A stretch of DNA of 64,000 nucleotides from Clostridium pasteurianum. Its GTDB lineage: Bacteria; Bacillota; Clostridia; Clostridiales; Clostridiaceae. The notes beneath the pieces were generated by a model that saw only the letters and a list, made by a program, of their open reading frames with translations, searched no databases and was not told the origin of the DNA. Location: contig NZ_MCGV01000001.1 of assembly GCF_001705235.1 (NCBI RefSeq), forward strand, positions 1 to 64,000, given 5' to 3'. Positions 8,100 to 16,669 of this stretch are shown here, one piece after another. Positions within the stretch are counted from its first letter, which is position 1; each line of letters begins with the position of its first letter. Position numbers and translations under genes: made by a program.

Positions 8100-9905
8100 T
8101 TATTTATATATTTTTTTTAACCACCTAGGCGCTTCATCTTTACTACTTTGAAATATTGAATAACTATTTTTATCATCAAAAGCAACTACAATATTACCTT
8201 TAATTTTTGATACTAATTTAAGATTTTCTGAATCATATATCCTTAATTTCTCGATTTCATCATATAAAACTGCATATGAACTCTCACTAGTAATTACTAT
8301 TCCAGAATATATGCTGCAAGAACATAATGTTGAAATTGTTGCAATAAATAAAGCTCTATCTTTTATATTTCCTTTTTTATGTCGTATAACTTGATCAGCT
8401 GTCATAATTCTCTCATTCTCTTCAAAAATAGATTTCATTTCTAACTCTGTTTTTATCCATTCAAATATTTGATTTAAACAAGTAAACTTTTTAGAAAATC
8501 TTTGAGAATACTGTGACTTCAATGACCAAATTAAGTATACTTCTGGTTGACATACAAACAAAGTTTGATATGAATATTTGGCCCATGTAAAAGTTGAATC
8601 TGGATATTTCATACTCATCATATAAACATATTTTTTAATTCTCTTGTGAAGTTCAATAGGATTAGCACAATTTTTTATAGATATTTTAGATTCTAAATCT
8701 ATTGGCAATACATTAGTTCTATTTGTTACTTTTGGTATTGAAAATATAGGAACACTTTCCCTAAAATATTTTTTTACATAATTCTCAACCTCAATAGGCA
8801 TGTTAGTTTGTCCAGACTCATCTAAATAATATATTGGAGAAAATATTCTTGTCACTTCAGTATCTTCATACAAACGAGTTTTACTCATTGGCATAATTTC
8901 ATTTACATGTTCTATATAATATCCTCTGTCTAATTTAAACATAGTTAAATAATGAAAGGGTTGTGCAACTACAAACACATTTTTTGAAGACATTCCTGCA
9001 TGCCTAAGAAGTGTTGCATAAAATGACGTCATTTCTGCACAACTAGCCTGAATAACATCATCATTTTTTTTAAATGCCAATAGCTCATCTATATTATATA
9101 ATGGGAGTAATGATAACTCCCTTACAGAAATTTTCAAGTCTTTTTCATTATTGGTTCTTGGAATAAAATTCTTTTTACTAATAAGATTAATCTTTTGAGC
9201 TGTACTTACTAAATCTTCATTTCCAATATAAAATGCTAACCTCGCTGTTGTCATTGTCATAATATCTGACAATAGTCCTGCACAATCAATTTCAGGATGT
9301 GTATTTCTAAATCTTACAGACTTAGGAATGGCTCTACAATAGAAATTAGCTTTTAAATACTCTTTTGAATGCTTACAAATTTCAGTGATTTCTTTATCTT
9401 CCCACCACTCTTCATCATTAAAATAAGCATATTTATTCTTTAAAAATTCCATATTTAAAGAAAAGTAATTAATTGGCAATTTGCTCAAACTTTCACTAGT
9501 AGGTTGTGGAGCATCAGCCCATTTACCATTTTTTACTTTAATGGAATAATCTACTATTTGCAAAATACTTTTTTTAATGTCATAGTTAACTTTGTAATCA
9601 AAAGTTATCGTTTCATCATCAAATGACTTGTAATTCAACTTAATAATTACTTGTAAATAAATAATATTATTAGTTTCACATTCAATTTTAGTAAATTTAA
9701 ATTTACAATCTTCAGGTTGAGCTAATCTTACAGCATAACCATTAAACCATCTTCTTACATAATAATCATCATAATTATTAAGCTTAAACCACTTCATAAA
9801 CTCCTCTATTGAACCACTTTTTAATGATATAATCTGATCATTAACCATATCAGCTAATAACTTTTTAATATCTTCTGTTGAGATATATTTTTTTAATTCA
9901 CTCAT
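8100..9905 (-). CDS. Transglutaminase-like protein with intact Cys/His, candidate carrier-protein amide synthase
   Basis: This 601-residue protein has a central papain/transglutaminase-like core: Cys289 in QASCAEMTSFYATLLRHAGM, His318 in QPFHYLTMF and an acidic or third residue Glu332/His333 in YYIEHV. The spacing from Cys to His and the RHAGM pattern are those of transglutaminase-core proteins. The ~270-residue N-terminal and ~260-residue C-terminal extensions are unusual and shared only with the paralogue downstream. The start is fixed by GGAGG 5 nt before the ATG. It lies between two ACP genes. The likely role is transfer of an acyl thioester from one ACP onto an amine carried by another, as AdmF does in andrimid biosynthesis. 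Proteolysis or deamidation cannot be excluded. Confidence 0.72.
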   Translation of the reverse strand: MSELKKYISTEDIKKLLADMVNDQIISLKSGSIEEFMKWFKLNNYDDYYVRRWFNGYAVRLAQPEDCKFKFTKIECETNNIIYLQVIIKLNYKSFDDETITFDYKVNYDIKKSILQIVDYSIKVKNGKWADAPQPTSESLSKLPINYFSLNMEFLKNKYAYFNDEEWWEDKEITEICKHSKEYLKANFYCRAIPKSVRFRNTHPEIDCAGLLSDIMTMTTARLAFYIGNEDLVSTAQKINLISKKNFIPRTNNEKDLKISVRELSLLPLYNIDELLAFKKNDDVIQASCAEMTSFYATLLRHAGMSSKNVFVVAQPFHYLTMFKLDRGYYIEHVNEIMPMSKTRLYEDTEVTRIFSPIYYLDESGQTNMPIEVENYVKKYFRESVPIFSIPKVTNRTNVLPIDLESKISIKNCANPIELHKRIKKYVYMMSMKYPDSTFTWAKYSYQTLFVCQPEVYLIWSLKSQYSQRFSKKFTCLNQIFEWIKTELEMKSIFEENERIMTADQVIRHKKGNIKDRALFIATISTLCSCSIYSGIVITSESSYAVLYDEIEKLRIYDSENLKLVSKIKGNIVVAFDDKNSYSIFQSSKDEAPRWLKKIYK

Positions 9906-9954
9906 TTTGCACCTCCATTATAAGTTCAATATTTTATTATTAATTCTATAAAAA

Positions 9955-10215
9955 TCACTTTAAACTATTATTCTCATCACTTAATTTAATCTTATTGTAT
10001 ATATATGAGCTTATTGTTTTACAACTTGAAAATAACCCATGGAAAATAAATTTATCTTCTACTTCAATTCCATATTTTTTTTCTATTAAAGTTACCATTT
10101 TTAAAATTTCAATTGAACTTAATTGTATTTCCTCATCAAATTTTAAATCACTTATATTAAATTTTTTGGATACTAATTCTAATATCTGGTTATCAATCTT
10201 TTTACTTAAAATCAT
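9955..10215 (-). CDS. Acyl carrier protein-like (ACP 3 of 3, divergent Ser motif)
   Basis: This small 86-residue protein has ACP-like helices. The expected D-S-L is Ser33-Ser34-Ile35 in IQLSSIEILKM, so the attachment serine is plausibly Ser34 with the preceding Asp replaced. The middle segment KKYGIEVEDKF is typical of carrier proteins. The SD is modest (AAGG 8 nt before the ATG). It is immediately upstream of the intact transglutaminase-like gene, giving an ACP-TGase-ACP-TGase arrangement. If the Asp-to-Ser change reduces recognition by phosphopantetheinyl transferases, it could be an unmodified scaffold. Confidence 0.72.
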   Translation of the reverse strand: MILSKKIDNQILELVSKKFNISDLKFDEEIQLSSIEILKMVTLIEKKYGIEVEDKFIFHGLFSSCKTISSYIYNKIKLSDENNSLK

Positions 10216-10287
10216 AATAAAACCTTTTATAGTAAATATTCGTAAAAATTTTACTATACTTTCCCTTTCGCTATATTTTTACTTCAC

Positions 10288-11448
10288 TTATCTATTTACA
10301 ACAATATCATTACTTAATTTTTTAATCTCATTCAATGCTTTGCAAATAGCTTCCTTATTAGAAAACTCAATTACCTCATTCGCTATTTTTTTACAATACC
10401 CACATTTATCACATGAAATTGAATTACAATCTAAGTTTTTAAAATGTCCAATAAATCCCTCTAATTTTTTATTACTAATTTTTACATCTAACATCATAAA
10501 ATTTTTAATCATCTTTCTAATTTTCTTTAAATTATCAGAAACTTTCGAGCTTTCTATACTAACTATATTTCCATTGCTTCTCTTATTTTGTATTTGAACA
10601 ATATTTAAAATATCAGCTAAATTTCCAATGTACTTTTTTTCTTCATAACTTTTAACTGCTCTCAGTAACCACTCACTAGACTTTACTCTATCAGTTATCT
10701 TAAATTTTTTTATTCCTATACTCTCATATTCTTTGATATCTTCAGGTCTTATCCAACGTGACTTAATAATTTCTTCTGGTTTGTTAAATTTCTTATAAAT
10801 ACATTTTAAAATACAATAATCTATAATATGCGAATTTAAGAACTCATTTTTCTGAGAAGAATGACTCATTACATTATCATGATAAAATTGATATGGACAT
10901 TGAAATAAGCATGTTTGATTAGCAATAACTTGAATTTTACACTCTACATTTGATTGCATCTCTTTAAGCAACTTGAAATTTCTATTAATATTTTCACGTA
11001 CACTAATTTCATCAACTCCTATCTCGTCATAAAACTTAGCTCTTTGAACACTTTCAACCATAGCAAAAGAAGATAAACTAACTTTTATTCTAGGATGTCT
11101 ATTTTTACATATATCTATTATATATGGATTAGCTATTGTTACCCAATCAACTCCTATAGAATCTAACCAATCTAAGCATTCAATAATTTTCATATAAGTA
11201 TCATGTGTGAATTCTCTATTCCCCATGCATGAGCTATTCATAAGATAATTAAACTCTATATTATTTTCATGTGATTTTTGTACAGCTTCTTCTATGTCAC
11301 TTTTAGTTATAGTTGTTAATCCATCTGGATTTCTTCCGCCACCAACAGTACTATTAGTTATAGTTCCAAATACATTAACAACTGATTTATAATTTGATAA
11401 TTTTTCTATAAAATTCAGATCACCATTATAAGCTACCGAAAGTTCCAT
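10288..11448 (-). CDS. U32 family iron-sulfur protein (UbiU/UbiV-like)
   Basis: This ~386-residue TIM-barrel-like protein has U32 features: ISVRENINRNF after a barrel strand, WVTIANPYIIDI and IQVIANQTCLFQC. The U32 'peptidase' cysteines are arranged as C-x3-C (TCLFQC) and C-x3-C (YCILKC), plausible [4Fe-4S] ligands, with a further CDKCGYC near the C-terminus. The best-studied relatives, UbiU/UbiV, perform oxygen-independent hydroxylation, and RlhA makes 5-hydroxycytidine in rRNA. It is therefore a candidate anaerobic hydroxylase rather than a protease. The ATG at 11448 is chosen because GGGGTG precedes it by 6 nt. It follows the epimerase-like gene by 13 bp in the same operon. Confidence 0.75.
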   Translation of the reverse strand: MELSVAYNGDLNFIEKLSNYKSVVNVFGTITNSTVGGGRNPDGLTTITKSDIEEAVQKSHENNIEFNYLMNSSCMGNREFTHDTYMKIIECLDWLDSIGVDWVTIANPYIIDICKNRHPRIKVSLSSFAMVESVQRAKFYDEIGVDEISVRENINRNFKLLKEMQSNVECKIQVIANQTCLFQCPYQFYHDNVMSHSSQKNEFLNSHIIDYCILKCIYKKFNKPEEIIKSRWIRPEDIKEYESIGIKKFKITDRVKSSEWLLRAVKSYEEKKYIGNLADILNIVQIQNKRSNGNIVSIESSKVSDNLKKIRKMIKNFMMLDVKISNKKLEGFIGHFKNLDCNSISCDKCGYCKKIANEVIEFSNKEAICKALNEIKKLSNDIVVNR

Positions 11449-11461
11449 ATTGCCCACCCCT

Positions 11462-12355
11462 TTATTTATTTTCTATTAAATTATTTAATCCTTCGTGATA
11501 TGATGGAAAAATAAATTTATAATTTAAATTTTTTTTAATTGATGCATTTGACATACGAATAGATAACATGCGCAAACCATGTATACTTAGTTTGATTCTT
11601 TCAGGTACTGTATCCTTTGGTATCCATATAGGTGAAGGACATCCTGATATTTTAACTATTTCATTATAGAAATCCTTTTGAAGTACTGGAATATCATCAA
11701 CAAGGTTATAAATCTTCCCCACTTTTAATTTTTTAGGTGATGTTGTCAAAATTGATATTAAATCTTCTATATGAATCTTGGATGTATAGTTTAATCCATT
11801 ACCTAATCCCCTTAGTCCACTATAACTTGCTTTCTTTAATGGATTATATTCTCCAGGTCCATATACTTCACCAATTCTAAAAATTATACATGGAAATCTT
11901 TTTTCATTAAATAATTGCAAAAGAAATTTTTCTACATTTGCAGAAATCACTCCAAATGGATGAATTGGTTCTGGAGGATAATTCTCTGTAAGTAGTTTAT
12001 CTCCATAATCACCATACACCGCTCCACTACTTGAAAAATAAAATTCTTCAATAGATGAGTTGTTTAGTTGATTTACAAGAGATTTTGTTCCTTCAACATA
12101 TAGCTTATTCATCTTTTCAACTGAAGAATGCAGGCCCGCAAGATGATATACAACTTTTACATTTTTACCTATTCCATGTAATGTATTAGAATCAAACAGA
12201 TCTCCCTTCCATAGTTCCATTCCTTTATTTACAAGAGGTTTTGCTTTATTCAATTCACTTTTAGGAACTAATCCCCTCACCTTAAAACCACGTTTTAACA
12301 TAGCACTAGTTAATCTCTTACCTATATAACCTGTACACCCTGTTATCAATATCAT
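11462..12355 (-). CDS. NAD-dependent epimerase/dehydratase-family protein with altered active site
   Basis: This 297-residue extended-SDR protein has the nucleotide-binding motif ITGCTGYIGKRL (GxxGxxG, residues ~5-11), then VVYHLAGLHS and FSSSGAVYGD as in sugar epimerases and dihydroflavonol reductases. The active-site YxxxK is not intact: where YGxSKxxxE is expected, the protein reads FGVISANVE, losing both the Tyr and the Lys. Redox catalysis by the usual SDR route is therefore doubtful. The protein may bind NAD(P) for another chemistry or serve structurally. It lies between the AMP-ligase and U32 genes with short gaps. Confidence 0.82.
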   Translation of the reverse strand: MILITGCTGYIGKRLTSAMLKRGFKVRGLVPKSELNKAKPLVNKGMELWKGDLFDSNTLHGIGKNVKVVYHLAGLHSSVEKMNKLYVEGTKSLVNQLNNSSIEEFYFSSSGAVYGDYGDKLLTENYPPEPIHPFGVISANVEKFLLQLFNEKRFPCIIFRIGEVYGPGEYNPLKKASYSGLRGLGNGLNYTSKIHIEDLISILTTSPKKLKVGKIYNLVDDIPVLQKDFYNEIVKISGCPSPIWIPKDTVPERIKLSIHGLRMLSIRMSNASIKKNLNYKFIFPSYHEGLNNLIENK

Positions 12356-12367
12356 TTATAACCTCCA

Positions 12368-13849
12368 TTAATTTAATTCTCTTTTTACACGTATTTTTTT
12401 TCCGTAACGACTTTTAGGAATATCATCTACAATTTCAATATGTCTTGGTATTTTATACTGTTCTAATTGTTTAATACAAAAGTTATATATATCATCCTCA
12501 GCTAACTTACATGCTTCATCTTTTAAAATAATTTTAGCAGCTACTCGTTCTCCAGTTTTATCATCATTAATTCCATATACTAAAGCATCTTTTACATCAT
12601 GATGCCTAATAATAACTTGCTCTATTTCTTCTGGATTTACTAAAAAGCCACTTACATTTATGGTATCTGAAGCTCTTCCTTTTAATACAATGAATCCTTT
12701 TTCGTTAATGAATCCTATATCTCCAGTTCTTACTAAGTTGTTTTTAAAAACCTTTTTCCCTAATTCCAATTTATTGTAATAACCTGATGCTAAATGACTT
12801 CCTCCAATATATAATTCACCCACCTGATTTTGTTTTAGTTCATTCATTTTTCCATCAAAAATCTTTACTTTTACTCCTGGTAACGGTAATCCTACAGAAT
12901 TCCGAATTAACTTGATATCATTACTATTGTTATAAGTAATTGCACCAGCTTCTGATGAACAATATATAGACCTCATAGGTATTGATGTTTTTTCATAAAA
13001 TTCATCAAAAGTACTTTTCTTTAAAAATGCTGAACTTGTTAAGCAAATTCTTACACTATTCCATACATCCAATTTATGTAGATTCATAGTTGAATTTAAT
13101 AACTCATAAATGTATGGAACTGCAAAAAATATTGTAACCTTTTTTTCTTCTATATTTTTTAATATATTTGCTGGTAATACACAATTTGTTATAACTAATG
13201 AAGCTCCCACATATAATGAAGGCAATACTGCTGTAGTAATTGTAGCTGTAAGCACTGGTGATAATGGTGTAAAAAACACATCTATTTCAGAAAGATCTAT
13301 TACTTCTGCTACAGATTTTATATTTTCAAGCATAGATTCTTCAGTAAATCCTACACATTTTGGTAATCCAGTTGTTCCAGAAGTATAAAAAAATACTGAT
13401 AAATCATTATATTTATCATCGATAATATCCCTATTAACTTCCACATATACTAGTGATGAAAAGTTTTTGGATTTTTCAACACTAATAACATTAATATCAT
13501 CTATATTTATATCTGATTCTTTTATAACAATATTACATTCACTTGCTTCAATAGCACGTTTTAATTCTGCTGAATTTTGGCCTTTGGGCTGAAATGGTAT
13601 TATAATACAGTCTAATTTCCACAATGAAAGCCATATAATAATAAATTGAATTGGATTATTTATAGATAATAAAACTTTAGTTTTATATCTTATATTACTT
13701 TTTAGGCCAACTATTTCATCTATACATTTATCCACTCTTTCTGCTAATTCTTTGTATGTAATTACAATATCATTGTAGTATATTGCAACTTTATTGGGAT
13801 TTTTTTTAAACGTTCTTTCGATTTTTTTTAATAAATGGTTATAAGACAT
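12368..13849 (-). CDS. AMP-forming acyl/aminoacyl ligase (ANL superfamily), ligase 1
   Basis: This 493-residue free-standing adenylation enzyme has the P-loop-like FFYTSGTTGLPKCVGF, the A5-like YCSSEAG, the aspartate motif LVRTGDIGF, the hinge and C-terminal-domain entry LKGRASDTINVSGF, and the catalytic-lysine region PKSRYGKK near the end. It activates a carboxylic acid as acyl-AMP and probably loads one of the ACPs. It is a close paralogue of the enzyme at 18372. Without a search the carboxylate cannot be assigned. A CoA ligase is possible, but three nearby ACPs make carrier loading more likely. Confidence 0.9.
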   Translation of the reverse strand: MSYNHLLKKIERTFKKNPNKVAIYYNDIVITYKELAERVDKCIDEIVGLKSNIRYKTKVLLSINNPIQFIIIWLSLWKLDCIIIPFQPKGQNSAELKRAIEASECNIVIKESDINIDDINVISVEKSKNFSSLVYVEVNRDIIDDKYNDLSVFFYTSGTTGLPKCVGFTEESMLENIKSVAEVIDLSEIDVFFTPLSPVLTATITTAVLPSLYVGASLVITNCVLPANILKNIEEKKVTIFFAVPYIYELLNSTMNLHKLDVWNSVRICLTSSAFLKKSTFDEFYEKTSIPMRSIYCSSEAGAITYNNSNDIKLIRNSVGLPLPGVKVKIFDGKMNELKQNQVGELYIGGSHLASGYYNKLELGKKVFKNNLVRTGDIGFINEKGFIVLKGRASDTINVSGFLVNPEEIEQVIIRHHDVKDALVYGINDDKTGERVAAKIILKDEACKLAEDDIYNFCIKQLEQYKIPRHIEIVDDIPKSRYGKKIRVKRELN

Positions 13850-13886
13850 TGCTTATCCTCCTTAATTCTATATACCATAGAATAAT

Positions 13887-15545
13887 TTACTTATATCCCT
13901 TGCCTAATATATCAACATTTTTACGCCTTAATCTCATGGTGAACTTCATCCACATTTTTTCAAGTTCAATTTGATTACTTTTTAAAAGTTCTATCCAATC
14001 ATTAACTGCTTGATTTATTAAACTATTATCTCTCCCACTTTCTACATATTTAATTAACGACATAAATAATTCATACTGTCTTAATGACATATATTCCTTA
14101 TTTTTTTCATATAAATCCTCATATTCATCCATCTCCTGTTTGACACAGGTTAAACTATTATCTGTAACCTTCCACGCATTATATAATAAACACTCCAATT
14201 TGATTTTTTCATTTGTATTAATATAATCTAAACTACTTTTACTATTTTGAATTAATTTCATTGCTTCATTTATTTTTTCAACACGGCCATCTTCAAATGC
14301 ATATTTAAAAAGATAACCTTTTTCTTCAGGACCAATTAATAATCCATCCATAGCAACCCCTAAAAACATTCTTGAATCTGGCCATAGATCAAGAGTCTGC
14401 CACCATGACTGTGGATGATATGCCATATTAACATTTATTAACAAGTCTGCATTTGATCTTAATTCTTCTAATGTTGTATATGGATGAAACATAATTAAAA
14501 AACCAAATACATTAACATTATTTTTTTTAAAAACTCTACATGCTCTATAATTGTCTTCAACTGCTGCTCTTTTATTAAATATAGCTAATGTTTTTGCATT
14601 ACTAGATTCATACCCTATACTTACTTCGAATAATCCAACATTTTTAAGTCTTTGAATAAGCTCTGAATCATCTTCACTCCAGGATTCAGCCCTTGTAAAA
14701 CAATTGAAAGGGACAAATAGATTATTTTCTTCTAATAATGTAACAAATTCTTTAAGTCTTTCCTTTGACTTTGGACAAGGATCTTCAATTGAACTATCAA
14801 CAATCGTATAAAAAATACGCTTATTAGGGAATACATTTTTTATATGCTTTATTTCATTAACTATACTTTTAGGAGATCTCCCTCTCCATCCTAGATTCTT
14901 AGAATCTTTATAATACCTATTTGCTACACAAAAGCCACATTTACCGAGACATCCCCTTGATGTAGATATTCCAGCAAAAATGTAGTTACTAGTAATACCT
15001 TTTTCTTTAATGGTATCCAATGCAGGAAATGGTAAATCATCAAGACTTTTAATAAACTCTCGATTTTCATTGCGCATTATTATTTTATCTTTTCTATATG
15101 TAACACCTTTACATGTAGTTAAATCTTCCTTATTACTTAATAATTTACATACCTCAAGAGTAGTTAATTCTCCTTCACCATTTATAATAAAATCAATTGT
15201 TGATTCTTTTTTTAAAATCTGTGCAGCATACAAAGTTGCTGTATGTCCACCTAAATATATTTTTATATCAGGTGACACCTTTTTTATAGCTCTCGTTAAT
15301 TCAAAAACTGTTTCTTCTGTTTCACGGTAAAAACTAATTCCAATTATATTAGGTTCAACGCTCAAAATTTTTTGTTTCATAGTTTCTATATCTTCACTTT
15401 CAAACATAAAATCCCAAGCAGAATAGTTTTTATCACGTAATACAGCAGTCAAATAATCGAGTCCTAATGTAAATTTATATAATGTTACATTGTTACGTAT
15501 TTCTAAAAGTACAACATTAAACTTGTTTTTACTATTTATTGGCAC
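13887..15545 (-). CDS. B12-binding radical SAM protein, paralogue 1
   Basis: This 552-residue protein has an N-terminal cobalamin-binding Rossmann domain (IIGISFYRETEETV, IYLGGHTATLY, FIINGEGELTTLEVC), then a radical SAM core with STSRGCLGKCGFC (Cys199, Cys203, Cys206) and a ~170-residue C-terminal extension rich in charged helices. The GTG start at 15545 is in phase and follows AGGAAG. The layout matches the cobalamin-dependent radical SAM class, which methylates unactivated carbon or phosphorus or closes rings. It is a full-length relative of the gene at 16670, and a small methyltransferase gene separates the two. Substrate unknown. Confidence 0.88.
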   Translation of the reverse strand: MPINSKNKFNVVLLEIRNNVTLYKFTLGLDYLTAVLRDKNYSAWDFMFESEDIETMKQKILSVEPNIIGISFYRETEETVFELTRAIKKVSPDIKIYLGGHTATLYAAQILKKESTIDFIINGEGELTTLEVCKLLSNKEDLTTCKGVTYRKDKIIMRNENREFIKSLDDLPFPALDTIKEKGITSNYIFAGISTSRGCLGKCGFCVANRYYKDSKNLGWRGRSPKSIVNEIKHIKNVFPNKRIFYTIVDSSIEDPCPKSKERLKEFVTLLEENNLFVPFNCFTRAESWSEDDSELIQRLKNVGLFEVSIGYESSNAKTLAIFNKRAAVEDNYRACRVFKKNNVNVFGFLIMFHPYTTLEELRSNADLLINVNMAYHPQSWWQTLDLWPDSRMFLGVAMDGLLIGPEEKGYLFKYAFEDGRVEKINEAMKLIQNSKSSLDYINTNEKIKLECLLYNAWKVTDNSLTCVKQEMDEYEDLYEKNKEYMSLRQYELFMSLIKYVESGRDNSLINQAVNDWIELLKSNQIELEKMWMKFTMRLRRKNVDILGKGYK

Positions 15546-15601
15546 TATTTCTCACTTCCTCTTATTTTTGAACTTCATTATATTACAGATATACTCTTAC
15601 C

Positions 15602-16636
15602 CTATTTATTACTTAACACAGCAAAAGTTGATTTAAGTGGTACTTTTTCATATGATTGTTCATACACTGCATCTTTTATCTGTTCAACAATAAAATTTTT
15701 TTTAATAAAATTATATAAATCTTCTTTTGACAAATAATATTCAAGTACATCAGCTGTCAGCTGCTTATTTTCATTTGTAACATATTTTAGAAATAATTTT
15801 CCACCATCATTTAGAAGTTTTCTTATTTGTAATACATATTTCTTATAATTAGATTTTCCAAGAGCATGTAAACATCCGCGATCAAAAATATAATCAAACT
15901 TTCTATCTAATTTTGAATTAAGAAGATCATCTTCTATGAATTCCACATCTTTTTCTTTTGATTGATTTTCTATAAATGCATACCTTACTAAATCTGTTGC
16001 AGTTACTTTAAATCCCAATTTACTTAATTCAACTGCTTGATTTCCAGAACCTGTTCCTAAGTCTAAAAACGTTCCCTTATTAATATTAAATTGCTTCAAA
16101 TACTCTAATAAATCAGAATCTAGTCTATTAATTGTCCAAGGCATATTTTTCACATTATCTAATAAGTATCCAATATTATATCCAATATCTTTAATATGCA
16201 TGGTTATTACTTTTACTTTATTTTCCTCAGATATAGAAGCGATTTTTTTCATCTCACTTAACGATATTTCATTTTTAAATCCCCACACTATAATTATAGT
16301 TTCAATATTTTTAAGTGATACTTTTCTTATTTCTTCATAAATATTATTAGATTCAGGTAAAAATACTATAGTATTAGGCTGTTTATCTATTGAAATATTA
16401 CTCATGAATTCGATTATATCCTTAAATACAGGTATACTATTTTTTTTAACTAATATTGCTTTATTACTATTTTTAAAATTCCATCCTCCAACTATAGAAA
16501 TATTAGCATTGGAAAAACTTAAAAGCATTTTTACGCCTAAATATTTCTCTTTATTGATATTGGCAATCGCAATCTTAACATCACCTTTTAAACATTGTAA
16601 TTTTTTTTCAAATCTTCCCACATAATTCACCTTCAT
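15602..16636 (-). CDS. SAM-dependent class I methyltransferase with ~170-residue N-terminal extension
   Basis: The C-terminal half of this 344-residue protein is a Rossmann methyltransferase: motif I FLDLGTGSGNQAVEL, motif II VTATDLV, then FDYIFDRGCLHAL and LNDGGKLFLKYV. The N-terminal half (to ~175) resembles no domain I know and has alternating strands and helices. It is nested between the two B12 radical SAM paralogues, so all three may act on the same intermediate. An O-, N- or C-methyl group on the product is the simple prediction. A CysC/TehB-like role is less likely given the context. Confidence 0.85.
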   Translation of the reverse strand: MKVNYVGRFEKKLQCLKGDVKIAIANINKEKYLGVKMLLSFSNANISIVGGWNFKNSNKAILVKKNSIPVFKDIIEFMSNISIDKQPNTIVFLPESNNIYEEIRKVSLKNIETIIIVWGFKNEISLSEMKKIASISEENKVKVITMHIKDIGYNIGYLLDNVKNMPWTINRLDSDLLEYLKQFNINKGTFLDLGTGSGNQAVELSKLGFKVTATDLVRYAFIENQSKEKDVEFIEDDLLNSKLDRKFDYIFDRGCLHALGKSNYKKYVLQIRKLLNDGGKLFLKYVTNENKQLTADVLEYYLSKEDLYNFIKKNFIVEQIKDAVYEQSYEKVPLKSTFAVLSNK

Positions 16637-16669
16637 TTTCCATTCATTATAAAAAATTCTTAAAAGTAA

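Noticed and set aside
10288-11448. Protease, from the U32 'peptidase' name
   Set aside because: The characterised close relatives are iron-sulfur modifying enzymes, and no protease catalytic residues are visible.
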